A DNA stretch of 41,671 bases from Butyriboletus loyo (GCA_038093515.1 JBBPSI010000213.1:1-41671), one strand, 5' to 3'; shown: positions 31,543 to 40,943, counted from the stretch's first letter. Notes: generated from the sequence alone by a model not told the origin. Made by a program: numbers and translations.

Positions 31543-32386
31543 CTAGAACATCACAGCGAATCCAAATGCAGCAAGCGCGAGCGCAGGTGCAGTCTGAAAG
31601 AAGACATTTGAAACGGAGAGCATCGTCACCGCACCATTCGCTCCTGTGGTAGAAATTGTGCTAGGCGTCGCGGACGCGAAAGAAGTGAGGTCGCGGACGC
31701 CCGGGGTAGAACTGTTCGATGCAGGGGCAGATAACAAATGTGATCCAGGAGTAACGGACGGCGCAGAAGAAGTGGTAGGGACGACCAGAGTCCCGTCGGA
31801 GCGTGATGTCGCAACGGAGGGTCCAGAAGCGGAAGCCAAGGAACCGGTTCCCCACGGGATTTTCTCGCCGTTGGGTTGGGTGGGATGGGAAGGCGCAACG
31901 ATCTTCTTGGCAGAATCTGTGATGGCGAAACGCCCAGTCCAAGTCTTGTTCGTGGTGGATTGGGACGAGAACTGATAAAAGTAAATGGGAGAATGCGGGG
32001 AGACCTAGAAGGAAAGATGGACGTCGAGCATGCGAGCATGGCTGAAACTGCCACTGACCTGCGGGCATGTGTATGAGAAAGTGTTCTTGCTCGGGTTGGT
32101 TCCGTCAACGGTTGCAACGGCTATATCGTCGACGGGTAGCGGAGGGCACGGCAGAGGATAAACTAGCAGACGTACTAGCCAAGGAAGACATGTCAAAGTT
32201 GTCTCCGGTCATGAGTTGGATGTCCATCGCCTTCCAAAGACCACTCGTATCGACATCCCAACTGATCTGGCAGGCTTCCCCTTGGATGAACACGTCGCCC
32301 GGGCCAGGGCTGTTGGGGTTCGGATCGGCACGAACACAAATGGCAGCGACAAGCGTCAAGATTAGTGTAGCAAACATGATGGCCAC
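31543..32386 (-). CDS. Kre9/Knh1-like GPI-anchored cell-wall protein
   Basis: This secreted Ser/Thr-rich protein carries the Kre9/Knh1 N-terminal Ig-like domain found in many fungal surface proteins. Three exons (32386-32176, 32120-32059 and 32004-31543) give 244 aa. MAIMFATLILTLVAAICVRA is the signal peptide. The Ig-like part reads VFIQGEACQISWDVDTSGLW, LMTGDNFDMSSLATVATVDG, NTFSYTCPQ and SPIYFYQFSSQ, ending TWTGRFAITDS. A Ser/Thr/Pro-rich stretch follows, then NGAVTMLSVSNVFFQTAPAL plus a hydrophobic tail ending FAVMF, a GPI-attachment signal. Exon 1 stops at an A|GTACGT donor; the 55-nt intron ends ATAG. Role in glucan assembly is only a family inference. Confidence 0.9.
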
Positions 32387-32851
32387 TCTCTTATGGTAAT
32401 TGAACCTCTAAACAAGGGGTGTCGTTAATCGTTAGCCAATCATGATCAACGCATTCGTGCTCACTTTGTAAGGAACACAGACAAGGAGTGACTGGGAGAA
32501 CAAGCGGCAGAGACGTTCTTTTAAGCTGCGGCAGCAAGCCGAAAAACAATTCAGACTGACAGTCGAGTTGCCATTCTGTCCAACTCCCATTTGCATTCCA
32601 TTTCTGACGGGTAAGATCAAGTGTTACACAAGACCGGCGTATGTCACAGCGGCGCTAAGTTAACCACTCTCAGTCGAGAATGCCCAGTATTTCCACCATC
32701 GCGGGCGTTGATAGTGCCGGGTAGATGAGATATCAGGCTCGGCGAGCGGCGAGATAGTGGAGTATTATATCCGTCGGTACTGCGCAAACGGTAGCGAATC
32801 AGCAACTGGCGAGAGACAATAGATATCTGATACCACTGACCGTTTTTGTTC
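32387..32851. other. Intergenic, no gene seen
   Basis: This is the presumed promoter of the Kre9-like gene and the 3' flank of the RNase H2C gene. The open frame that continues 3' from the RNase H2C gene into this stretch is an intron/3'-flank readthrough. Confidence 0.55.
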
Positions 32852-33813
32852 TCATTCATCATATGCATGTATCTACGAGAGAGTAACGTCACGAATCGAG
32901 GATAAAAACATTCGAGGGAACATACCTCGGTTGCTAAACGAGTCCATTCCATCAAAGTCCTCGCATACTCATCTCTCCCCTCATCGAGGGGTCTATCCGG
33001 TGTCCAAAGCATAAAGGAAGTGAACGTTGATGAAGGTATCAAATTTCCTGTCACGGGTGGATCAACGTCCGAGTCTGCACAGTCATCCCCTCCCTCGGAT
33101 CCATCCCCAGTCTCATCCACTGTCGCACGTTTCGACCGACGCGTCACCGTACGCGTTTTTGACTTTGGTTTGCCTTTCTGTACCGGGCGCTTTGGGGGCG
33201 CGTTCACATCTTTCCTGCCCTTTCCCTTTGGGTCCGTCGGTTCTCGTAAGACGAGCCCACCATATCCAACTGGGATATCCACCGCCTGCCCATACATCTG
33301 CCTCCCCCGAAACGCAGCTACGAAACGTTCGACATGTCTTGGTGCAGGACCATGGACACGGGTCGATCCGAACGCGTTGTCGAGCGGTACAGCACCCACG
33401 TCAGGCTGCGTCTCCGAGTCCATTCCCATAGCAGCATCCACCGCAACTCGCGCAGTTGTCACTTGCTCCACCTGATGAATCACCTGGTTGGACGATCCAG
33501 TCTTGGACAACAACTCATCCTCTCCGCATTCGCCTTCGGGGGCCAAGTCCCCGACGGAAGTGACAGACGACATCGTTGTGAGACTGCCCCTTGTCTCGTT
33601 CAGTATCGAGGCCGTCGACGAGCTTGCAACCAGGGTGGCAGAACTTGAAGATCGTACAGACAGGGCAGTCATCGAAGGGGGTGCAGGTCTGGGGCGGAAG
33701 TAGCAGGAGATGGGGGCGAGTCCAGTGTAGGATATGTGGAAGGGCATCAGGGAGGGCGTACAAGCTGGGAGTCCTCCTCCATCAGTCACTGGACCAATTT
33801 CGAGCGACATCAT
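32852..33813 (-). CDS. Ribonuclease H2 subunit C
   Basis: This is a structural subunit of the heterotrimeric RNase H2, which removes ribonucleotides from DNA and RNA:DNA hybrids in the nucleus. Two exons (33813-32926 and 32872-32852) give 302 aa. Family landmarks are LMPFHISYTGLAPISCYF at the N-terminus, FVAAFRGRQMYGQAVDIPVG with GYGGLVLRE, and TFTSFMLWTPDRPLDEGRDE with LMEWTRLATE. The small last exon completes EIHAYDE, the typical end; reading through the intron would add a spurious tail. The protein is longer than yeast Rnh203 or human RNASEH2C because of a Ser/Thr/Asp-rich insert (~residues 50-160) and a Lys/Arg-rich linker. The next ATG codon at 33810 is an equally good start. Confidence 0.88.
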
Positions 33814-33928
33814 CGAGCAGCGAAGGTGAATGATGATGATGATATTTATTTGGCCATGAACAAACGCGCTCATCACGTGTACCGCGTATCCACCCACAGA
33901 GGTACTTTACGATTTCCTCATAACTTCG

Positions 33929-34845
33929 CTAGCTGCGACGCGCGTAATCAAAGTCCAAAGCGCTCGACATGCGACTCGCGAGAATCTCATGCACTGCAGG
34001 CGTCAAGTGTAAATTATCCCGCCAAATACCCCGACCTACACCGTCCATCGCATTTTCAGCAAAGCCTTGCGCGCCGGGATTGTCAAGGACCTCGGAAAGG
34101 ATCTTGTGAGAAGAAAACACCAGCATGGTGACCTGTGTGTTTTTGGAAGCAAAATCGGATGCACGGGTTAGAAGTGACTTGTTCCATCCCTCGATGGAGC
34201 CCGCAAGAACCGTGGCGATCCCGGCCGCTGAATAATCCGTGTATGATGTGAGAAGCGGTACTTCCAGCAGCCGTGGCGTAAATATATAAACACTTGCCTG
34301 CGGGAGATCGATCGGTCGGAGGAACATCCACAAGGATGAAGTTCCGGGCAGTCGCATCGACGTATAATTTGTGGATGGCATCAAAGAGGACCTCGAGCGA
34401 AGGGGAATCTCTCCTATGAATCCACCCGCAATCATTGATACCGAGAAAGAAAACTTGCGTGAAGAAAAAAAAAAAACGTTTGATCCACATCTCAATTCTC
34501 GAGTGAATCCGAGATTGTATGGGGGGGCTTACCAAAGGTGGCTTCTTCTGGTTCTATGTTCTCCGAGTCGGACAATTGGTCGAAAAACCGGATCAGCTGG
34601 CCATCGAGATCATACGCCGCGGTTGCCCCAGGGAAAGCAAAGTTGTTCACGACGACGGCCGGGGAGCGTGAGGAAACCGAGGAAACCAAGAAATCTACCT
34701 AAAAGTATAAACCAAATTCAACGACGTGCATTCCATTGTCAGATGTCACCTCAAAGTTCCTACCCAAGTAGCGTCGTCAGCGTCGGCAAGATCGTCCTTG
34801 CCTCTTTTCGATGTTCCACTCAGGCCGGAGCTGTATGAATCTCCA
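33929..34845 (-). CDS. SGNH/GDSL esterase (5' exon unresolved)
   Basis: This is an SGNH-fold hydrolase, of the fungal group often called GDSL lipase or CE16-like acetylesterase. The readable part begins at 34845 with SGDSYSSGLSG, carrying block I Gly-Asp-Ser. After a splice at 34764/34698 it continues ATW/VDFLVSSVSSRSPAVVV and NNFAFPGATAAYDL, then FFLGINDCGWIHR (block III GxND), then ARNFILVDVPPTDRSPA. An intron at 34297-34228 has a GC donor (GCAAGT) and an AG acceptor. The end is TMLVFSSHKILSEVLDNP and DNLHLTPAVHEILASRM with the block V Asp and His. The start codon and any signal peptide lie in an upstream exon I could not place. Confidence 0.8.
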
Positions 34846-35366
34846 CTGCAAGCAAGGCCCATGCCCGAGCCAGCGTGAACGATTGACGTGCCAGCTGATG
34901 AGGGCTCAATTGGCGACGTACAACACAAAGAGATTCTCCAGTGAACCACGTGCACGCCAGTGTGTGCCTATCTGCGTAAAGATGAGGTACGCTGGACAGC
35001 CATCATCAAAGGTATGTCAAGATTCAAAGATACGCACGGGATTGATCAATGGCGACGGGACCCTGGTTAGACTGTGACATTGTATTTTTTTGCACACAGC
35101 TCCACGACTTTTTCCCTGTTGCTGGTTTCGAGAGGTTTCTCGTATCGTTCAAATGGTTGGAGGAGATACCAACGAGTACGAGTACGAGTGATCGATCGAA
35201 TGTGGAAGTTTGCTATTATGGTCTGAATTGAATCCGAGTGTTTCAAGACCATATGTGCGCTCATAAAGAGTCACTACACTAATACTCGTAATAGCCTCCT
35301 CCCATGCTCGTAGACTCCATATCATTACTCGGTAGTGTTGTAAGTTCTAGCATAGACTCTGTTGGC
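34846..35366. other. Upstream flank of the esterase gene
   Basis: This should contain the first exon and promoter of the SGNH gene and the 3' flank of the DUF6533 gene. A (GTACGA) tandem-like GAGTACGAGTACGAGT stretch lies near 35173-35188. No further gene seen. Confidence 0.4.
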
Positions 35367-36568
35367 TCAGCTGCCATATGCATGTTCAGGATCATTCGAG
35401 GTGTCTGTTCGTTTGACACAAGTTATTACAACCCACACACCATCAAGAATAACACGACCACGTACTAGAAGAGCGGGCACCACAGGCATCCATCTACAAG
35501 GGATAGGTAAGTCATGATGAACCGATGGAATCCACCTAGTCCACCAAAACACTTACGGAAAAAGAACGTTAAGGACGACCTGATTGAATAGAAGGTAGAG
35601 CATGAAGGCCGACAATATACCTGGCAAGGACACACGTCGTTATGGTATCGTAGCAGGAATGTACTGGACCCACCAGTCACAACGCCGAGCACGATTTTCC
35701 CATCTCGAACTACGACGGCGGCGACCTTGCTGCGTCTAGCGGCAGGCTGCATGAGGTATTTTCCACGATATGTCAGAGATAATAATATGCTCTGCGAAAC
35801 CATAATGGCGATCACTATACACGACGTTGCTGCGGGTGTGTGAAGCACTATGCATCTACCATCGATGGTGGATTTTGAAAGGAAATTTGCCTGGGTCATG
35901 GTCACCGAAAGGACCTCGGAAAATACAAGAACGATTGCGATTGCGATGTATCGACGACGTCGCTGGTGTATAGCCCAGACTAGGGGTGCGTGAATTCAAT
36001 ACAACTTTGAATTTAAAATAGGTAGTTCACTTGACTTACTTCGAAGGATCAAGACTGCATCGAGGCACAACTGCAAGAGCAGAAAGGTGACCGTTTCAAA
36101 AATATATAACGCCTCGCAAGCCGGCATAGAAACGGGGAAATATGTGCCGAGGAAGGAGTACCAGATCTGAATACAACTGGAGATAGGAATTAGCATGCGG
36201 AACAAGCTTTCGGAATGCAACGAGCCGGACATTTGGTTCACCACTCCAAACCACTTTGAGAAGAGGTATATCCACTTGACGTGCCCCCAGCCTGGTTTTC
36301 TAACCAAGTAGATGTGAATGATAACCTTTTCGTCGACCCTGATAACTCACGACCATATGTGATCGACTTCGCCGTCTAGAGTGAGAAGAGCATCCCAGAA
36401 AACCAGCGCCAGCGCGCCTCCTTTTCGTGAATCAGTCCAGTCCAAGTAATGTGGAGTTGTCTCTACCACTGTAGAAAACTCACCAGCGGAAAGATAGGTG
36501 GCTTGATAAATGCGTGGGTTCGGTGCTGGACTCAAAACCAACAATTCGTGTTGCTGGCCCGCAAGCAT
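35367..36568 (-). CDS. DUF6533 fungal multi-pass membrane protein
   Basis: This is a predicted seven-helix-type membrane protein of the DUF6533 family, very common in Agaricomycetes and of unknown function. The first exon (36568-36347) ends with the family hallmark ALVFWDALLTLDGEVDHIWS. The second (about 36300-36045) reads KPGWGHVKWIYLFSKWFGVV and MPACEALYIFETVTFLLLQL, ending CLDAVLILR. The third starts VWAIHQRRRYIAIAIVLVFS and contains further helices around SCIVIAIMVSQSILLSL and the conserved VVVRDG. The next piece encodes AFMLYLLFNQVVLNVLFP before a GTAAGT donor, and the last exon MPVVPALLVRGRVILDG ends at 35367. Exon joins between VVVRDG and AFMLYLL are not settled. Topology suggests a plasma-membrane or endomembrane location. 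Confidence 0.85.
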
Positions 36569-37517
36569 GATATATGATATATTATCGTAGTCCGTGGGTG
36601 AGCACTAGTCCTCTGATTGTCCGTCCAACTATGCGCTCGTGAAAAATAGCCTTGATCTCGAGAGTAGTCTCCCGAGGGAAAGAGGTGCTAGGAAGGAAGA
36701 TCGTTGGTGTCCTAGGGTGAATGCGTGCATTTATGAACCGCACATGTCAGCCAGGGGGTTTAGTCATGGCGTTGAAGGTCAGCTCGGGCTACAAAGCTTT
36801 TCCGGAGCAATCAAGATTGACACAATGCCAGATCCGGGACGTAAGCCGACAGATCCCATTGTCACGAGCCCGCGGTTGTCGACTTGTCACCGCATAGTCT
36901 ATGAGACAAAAAGGTATGTGGTCCGAGTCCTGGACCGCATGGCATATGCTTAGCGGCAGTACATAACATGAAATATGTTTCACGCACTATCCCTTGATGT
37001 GACGTTCCCTACCATCCATGAATGGCGACGACGAGAATGTTTATTCCCCGCCAAGCGCACACGTCTGACACTCCACGATTGCCGAGTGCGAAATTATCAC
37101 ACTAGGCATATGTGCCCATACGGGGACGATGTTGTCACGAGCCGCGTGAGTGTGGCGCAATCGAAACGCGATCACCCTGATGGAAGAGCTGTGCACAGAG
37201 GTTTCAGAGTCCAAAGATGCCGCCGGCTACTTGGTGTTACGAACGCGCCACCACAAACTGAGGAATGCAATGCTTGGATTCGGAAATGATGATAAAGTGC
37301 TTGACAGTCATAGCAAAGCAATTAGACATACCTGTCCTCTGACTCCCCAGAAATTGCGATAACAAAGGGACTCCTTGAGAGGGACCAAGTGCTAAAATAT
37401 GGTCAGTCTCTGGTGATTGAACAACCTGATATGGCGCACACCGATAAATGGAGTGATTGACATGACCATGTGTCACGATTCGGGTTAATCATACGCTGTT
37501 AGAAGTACGAAGGTGGA
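36569..37517. other. Gene-poor stretch
   Basis: Several frames of 60-100 codons are open on both strands (for example plus 37150-37362, minus 37237-37476), but none has a motif, signal peptide or consistent splice pattern. I see nothing I can assign. Confidence 0.4.
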
Positions 37518-37650
37518 CTATGGTAGCTTCCCCTTAACACCACACTCCTCACACCACTCCTTTCCAGCGGGTGCCTGCGGGCCTTCATGCCATCCTTTGA
37601 CGTTTGTTGGGGTTTCTTCATATCCCGGTCGTAGAGGCGGAGGGGAAACA
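37518..37650 (-). pseudogene. Orphan C-terminal coding fragment with Cys motif
   Basis: The minus-strand frame after a possible acceptor at about 37650 reads DVSPPPLRPGYEETPTN, then VKGWHEGPQAPAGKEWCEEC, ending GVKGKLP and a TAG at 37520-37518. The CEEC pair with flanking Gly/Lys looks like a real protein end. A second piece upstream reads PMFFQYAMENHTQVKQLAMH and stops after NRDFF near 37740. The two may be exons of one broken gene. I do not know the family. Confidence 0.35.
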
Positions 37651-37986
37651 TCTCCTTAGGCCATTCATTCACCACGACATCGACGAGCAGGAACTCGGAT
37701 ATTTATTTGTTGACCGCTGTCTCGGCAACATGAATCATTAAAAGAAGTCCCTGTTGGCTTGCTCGGGGTCGAAGTGCATAGCAAGCTGCTTGACCTGAGT
37801 GTGATTTTCCATGGCATATTGGAAGAACATGGGTATCGATGGCTAAAATGGTTGAGCGAATGATAATGTGGCACGCACGAAAGAATGGTTGAAAGCGGAT
37901 AATCTAGCACTGCCTTATGTGAGTAAGCCCTTTTTACAAGTTTCAAGTCAATAAAGATTTAGGCCCAGTCCAGTCTGGCTCGCTTA

Positions 37987-38036
37987 CCTCGGGTAGGCAA
38001 GTTGTTCCTCGGGTAGGCTAGTTGTTCCTCGGGTAG
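37987..38036 (+). repeat. 20-bp tandem repeat, 2.5 copies
   Basis: The unit CCTCGGGTAGGCAAGTTGTT occurs at 37987-38006. It repeats with one change (A to T) at 38007-38026, and a third partial copy CCTCGGGTAG follows at 38027-38036. Confidence 0.9.
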
Positions 38037-38055
38037 AATAGTGATGTAAGCAGAT

Positions 38056-38145
38056 CACATGGTCACTCTGAGATCATGTGCAATCATGTGATTAGAATCT
38101 CAACAGGTCATGTGATGTCATGTGAGCATACACCAGGTCACATGC
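38056..38145. repeat. Cluster of CATGTG/CACATG motifs
   Basis: At least six CATGTG or CACATG hexamers in both orientations lie in about 90 bp, many extended to TCATGTGA. Further copies lie at 38235 and 39384, on the outer side of each half of the minisatellite. They could be subterminal repeats of a DNA transposon or E-box-like sites; neither is shown. Confidence 0.5.
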
Positions 38146-38426
38146 CTACACAACATAGCTGGGAATCCTGACCAATCATGACCCGCCAGCCTATCATTCA
38201 AACACCGCCTAGCCACGACGCAACATTTGGGTATCACATGAGCTGTGTGGCAGTGCCTCAAGAGGGGAATTTTCACAAAGGTGATCACTGTAGCTGTCAT
38301 AAAATGGCAACATGTATTACAACAATCAAAAATGATGTATTATTACTACAAGTGTACTCGTGTGATCCTGAGTAGAATGCAAACAAATGATATGATGTGT
38401 CATTAATCAGGTGTGGCTGGGCTGCA

Positions 38427-38525
38427 GGGGGCAAGTGGATGAGAGGATGAGGGGGCAAGAGGATGAGGGGTGAGGTGGGCAAGAGGATGAGGGCAGTGAG
38501 GGGGGCGAGAGGATGAGGGGTGAGG
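38427..38525 (+). repeat. G-rich minisatellite, left part
   Basis: Irregular repeats of GTGAGGGG and GCGAGAGGATGAGGGG on the plus strand end exactly at LTR A, whose 5-bp duplication TGAGG is taken from the repeat. The array resumes at 39065. Confidence 0.9.
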
Positions 38526-39064
38526 TGTTATAATCATAACATTTATTCGTACACTTTCATTTTGGACTTAGTCATTTTGCTTCAACATTCAACTTCAAAG
38601 GTCACGTGACATAGCGCACATGATCGTGGGAACTTACATGTGATCTCTTGCTGACTAAGCATATGATGTCATGGCCTAGACCAGGCCTAGACTCTATGAT
38701 GTCACGACACATGTATTTAATCTCCATTTACTTCTCTTCTCTTTGATTGCTGCACCACGTGTGAGTAATCACTGCTGTGCTTCTCTTCTTTTTGATCCCC
38801 GTTGACCCTGTAGTCTAGCCATGTATAGTAGATCATCTCACGCACAGCTTGGTCTGTGCGCATATCTGTACAATATATAAAGGCTCGTGGTTAGACTAGG
38901 ATTCCCTAGTTTTAACCACTTGTCTATTCGCTGGCAACAGTTGAGGACTAAGCTAGAACTCCTTGTTCATACTTGCCTGTGCTTTGTGTAGTGCAGCAAC
39001 TGTAGTGGACCCTGTGTGACATAGTATTCGTACTGGCATTCGACTGTGCGTTGCTTGCGTAACA
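38526..39064 (+). mobile_element. Solo LTR, family A (right copy)
   Basis: A 539-bp element begins TGTTATAATCATAACA and ends GCGTAACA. Perfect 5-bp duplications TGAGG lie at 38521-38525 and 39065-39069. It is homologous to the minus-strand element at 442-956, with a few indels, the largest in the CTTCTCTTCT region near 38735-38800. It carries a TATA-like ATATATAAAG near 38872-38881. It is inserted in the G-rich minisatellite. No internal retroelement genes are present. Confidence 0.92.
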
Positions 39065-39302
39065 TGAGGGGGGTGAGGGGGTGAGGGGGGCGAGGGGGGT
39101 GAGGTGGTGAGGGGGGCAAGAGGATGAGGGGTGAGGTGGGTGAGGAGGTGAGAGGACAAGGGGGGTGAGCATGCAAGGGTGGTGAGGGGGTGAGGAGGCG
39201 AGAGGATGAGGGGGTGAGAGGATGAGGGGTGAGGGGGGTGAGAGGATGAGGGTGGCGAGCAGACGAGGGGGGTGCAGAGTGATGCAGTGAGGGGGTGAGG
39301 GA
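39065..39302 (+). repeat. G-rich minisatellite, right part
   Basis: This continues the array split by LTR A. It has many runs of 4-6 G separated by TGA, CGA or similar short loops (for example 39067-39105), so it has strong G-quadruplex potential. Minus-strand translation gives only Pro/Ser/His repeats. Confidence 0.92.
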
Positions 39303-39520
39303 GTCAAAGGGTCAGAGGGCGAGCTGTGTGCATGCAAGCGAATGAACATGAGTGCGAGCATGAAAGCCGCATTTTTCACACAGTCACATGACAAATCCTC
39401 ACTGATTATCTGAAAGGCACAATAACACTTGCACAAAATTACCACCATGGATCTTGAGGCTCAACTCATTCACCAGTCCCCTAGAAACAGGCTTGTTCTT
39501 CTAGTTGTGCTACTAGCTGC

Positions 39521-39948
39521 TGTTATGGTAGTAGTATACTTTTTCCATCCACTACCTCTCGGACTACTTCACTCGCCTAGTCTTTCACTAGTACCCTTTG
39601 AGCGGTATGAGCCGCTCTAGCTTAGTCATCCTTTCTCATGCACGGACGCGCTTTCTTTCGTACTCCAGAACTCTCTGGAATATTCCTTCCTCATTTGTAG
39701 TCTCCTTCTCGCGACTCGACTAGGAACTTGGTCTGTGCGCAGACTCCCGGTAGTATAAAGACCCGGCCTTTACACCATGTACAGTATCTAGTTCTACGCA
39801 GTCATCTGCTAGCAATTAGTTCTCCTCCAGACTCTTAGTGTGCACACTAAGACATAGTCTGAGACCCAGCTCCAGAATCGTCTCCAGAGTCCTGAGGCTA
39901 CTCCAGAGTGCCTCCTTGCTGTTCTAGTTGTTAGCGCCCAGCGTAACA
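39521..39948 (+). mobile_element. Solo LTR, family B (right copy)
   Basis: A 428-bp element begins TGTTATGGTAGTAGTATAC and ends CAGCGTAACA. Perfect 5-bp duplications GCTGC lie at 39516-39520 and 39949-39953. It is homologous to 8-434. It carries GGTCTGTGCGCAGACTC and AGTATAAAG (near 39752). It sits inside the open frame that starts at 39447. Confidence 0.92.
39833..39850 (+). other. Hairpin inside LTR B (right copy)
   Basis: This is a perfect palindrome CTTAGTGTGCACACTAAG with outer arms AGACT and AGTCT. Compared with the left copy (322-339), one stem pair has changed on both sides (C-G to T-A), so pairing is preserved. Confidence 0.6.
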
Positions 39949-40095
39949 GCTGCACAAGCTGCAGCTCTCTACCAAAAACTGTCAAATTATGTGAGCACAA
40001 AGAACAATTGGTCATGTGAGCATCCAACTGGGCAACATGCCTTCCCACACACTAACCTTTCCCACTGTGTGCGCTGCAATGCGTGCCTATCCTCT

Positions 40096-40943
40096 ATCTC
40101 GCGTATTGAGGCGGTCAGCAAGGAGACTGGAGTTTTCGTTGTGATGGGCGTCGTTGAGCGGGAAGGAGGCACACTGTACTGCGCGGTGATCTTTGTTGAC
40201 CCCGTCGAGGGACTGGTTGGAAAACACCGCAAGTTGATGCCCACGGCCGCTGAGAGATTGATCTGGGGGCTGGGGGACGGTACTACACTGCCTGTGTTGG
40301 AGAAAACGTTCTCATCCCCCGAGGCTGAGGCAGTCACGACCAAGATCTCGGCGACGATCTGCTGGTGAGTTTGATTGCTAGGGTACTTTCGTCTTAGTTG
40401 ACCCAGCTCTCGTCCACAAGGGAAAATTATATGCCACTGTGTAAGTGTTGTGTCAGGTAGCGGTGCACATCTGACTAAGACCGGCTCCTGTGGGATTAGT
40501 GAGGACGTACTATTATTCACTGGGGACTCAGATCTATTGTGTTCCCACTGTGGATCACCGTCCGGTTTGGATCAACTCTATGATCCATATCGCTGCGGAA
40601 GGGAGGTGCTTTGTCTTGTCGGCATGTCAGTTTGCTACCGAAAAGGACTACCCCGATGGCCACGCGGTTGCGGACGCCAACGATCGCAATCCTGACAAGA
40701 TCATGATCAATGGGGGAAGTCTCATTGTCAGTCCTCTTGGAACGGTGCTGGCGGGACCGTCTAGAGAACCGGAGGACATCTTGACTGCCGAACTGGATCT
40801 CGATGATGTTATCAAGGGCAAGTTTGACATGGACTCGGTGGGACACTATGCTCGGCCTGACGGTACGTCTTGGATGCGCTTGCTTGGCTAACACGACTGA
40901 GTGGAACGGACTAGTTTTCAAGCTGACGACGAATATTTTGTGA
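40096..40943 (+). pseudogene. 5'-truncated nitrilase (C-N hydrolase)
   Basis: Members of this family hydrolyse nitriles to acids and ammonia using a Glu-Lys-Cys triad. Sequence begins at about residue 85 of a normal nitrilase. The Lys is present in LVGKHRKLMPTAAER and the Cys in TKISATICW/ENYMPL, split by an intron at 40367. LRTYYYSLGTQIYCVPTVDH then resumes at 40500, followed by HIAAEGRCFVLSACQFATEK, INGGSLIVSPLGTVLAG and the end VGHYARPD/VFKLTTNIL, stop 40941-40943. Introns and C-terminus are intact, but the first ~85 residues with the catalytic Glu region are replaced by unrelated in-frame sequence. An enzyme made from this locus should lack nitrilase activity. Confidence 0.85.

Larger units (their letters stand above)
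39447..40368 (+). pseudogene. Chimeric nitrilase ORF, 5' part, disrupted by LTR B
   Basis: An ATG at 39447 opens MDLEAQLIHQSPRNRL, followed by a hydrophobic run LVLLVVLLAA, and is cut by LTR B at 39520. After the second target duplication (from 39954) the same frame resumes, QAAALYQKLSNYVSTKNNW. Then comes a Cys/His-rich piece with HCVRCNAC (about 40066-40089). The frame runs without a break into nitrilase sequence from about 40096, ISRIEAVSKETGVFVVMG. As it stands the insertion introduces a stop at 39618-39620, so the gene is broken at the genomic level. The N-terminal piece is not a nitrilase start and its family is unknown to me. Confidence 0.7.

Noticed and set aside
32644..32871. Extension of the RNase H2C frame past WTRLATEV
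   Set aside because: This part is intron and 3' flank; splicing at 32926/32872 gives the conserved EIHAYDE ending.
37987..38036. Possible CRISPR-like repeats
   Set aside because: Only 2.5 directly adjacent copies without spacers, in a eukaryotic genome; it is a simple tandem repeat.
38948..39448. Long minus-strand ORF rich in Pro, Ser and His
   Set aside because: It is the translation of the G-rich minisatellite plus LTR A sequence; there are no motifs, and the open frame follows from the repeat unit.
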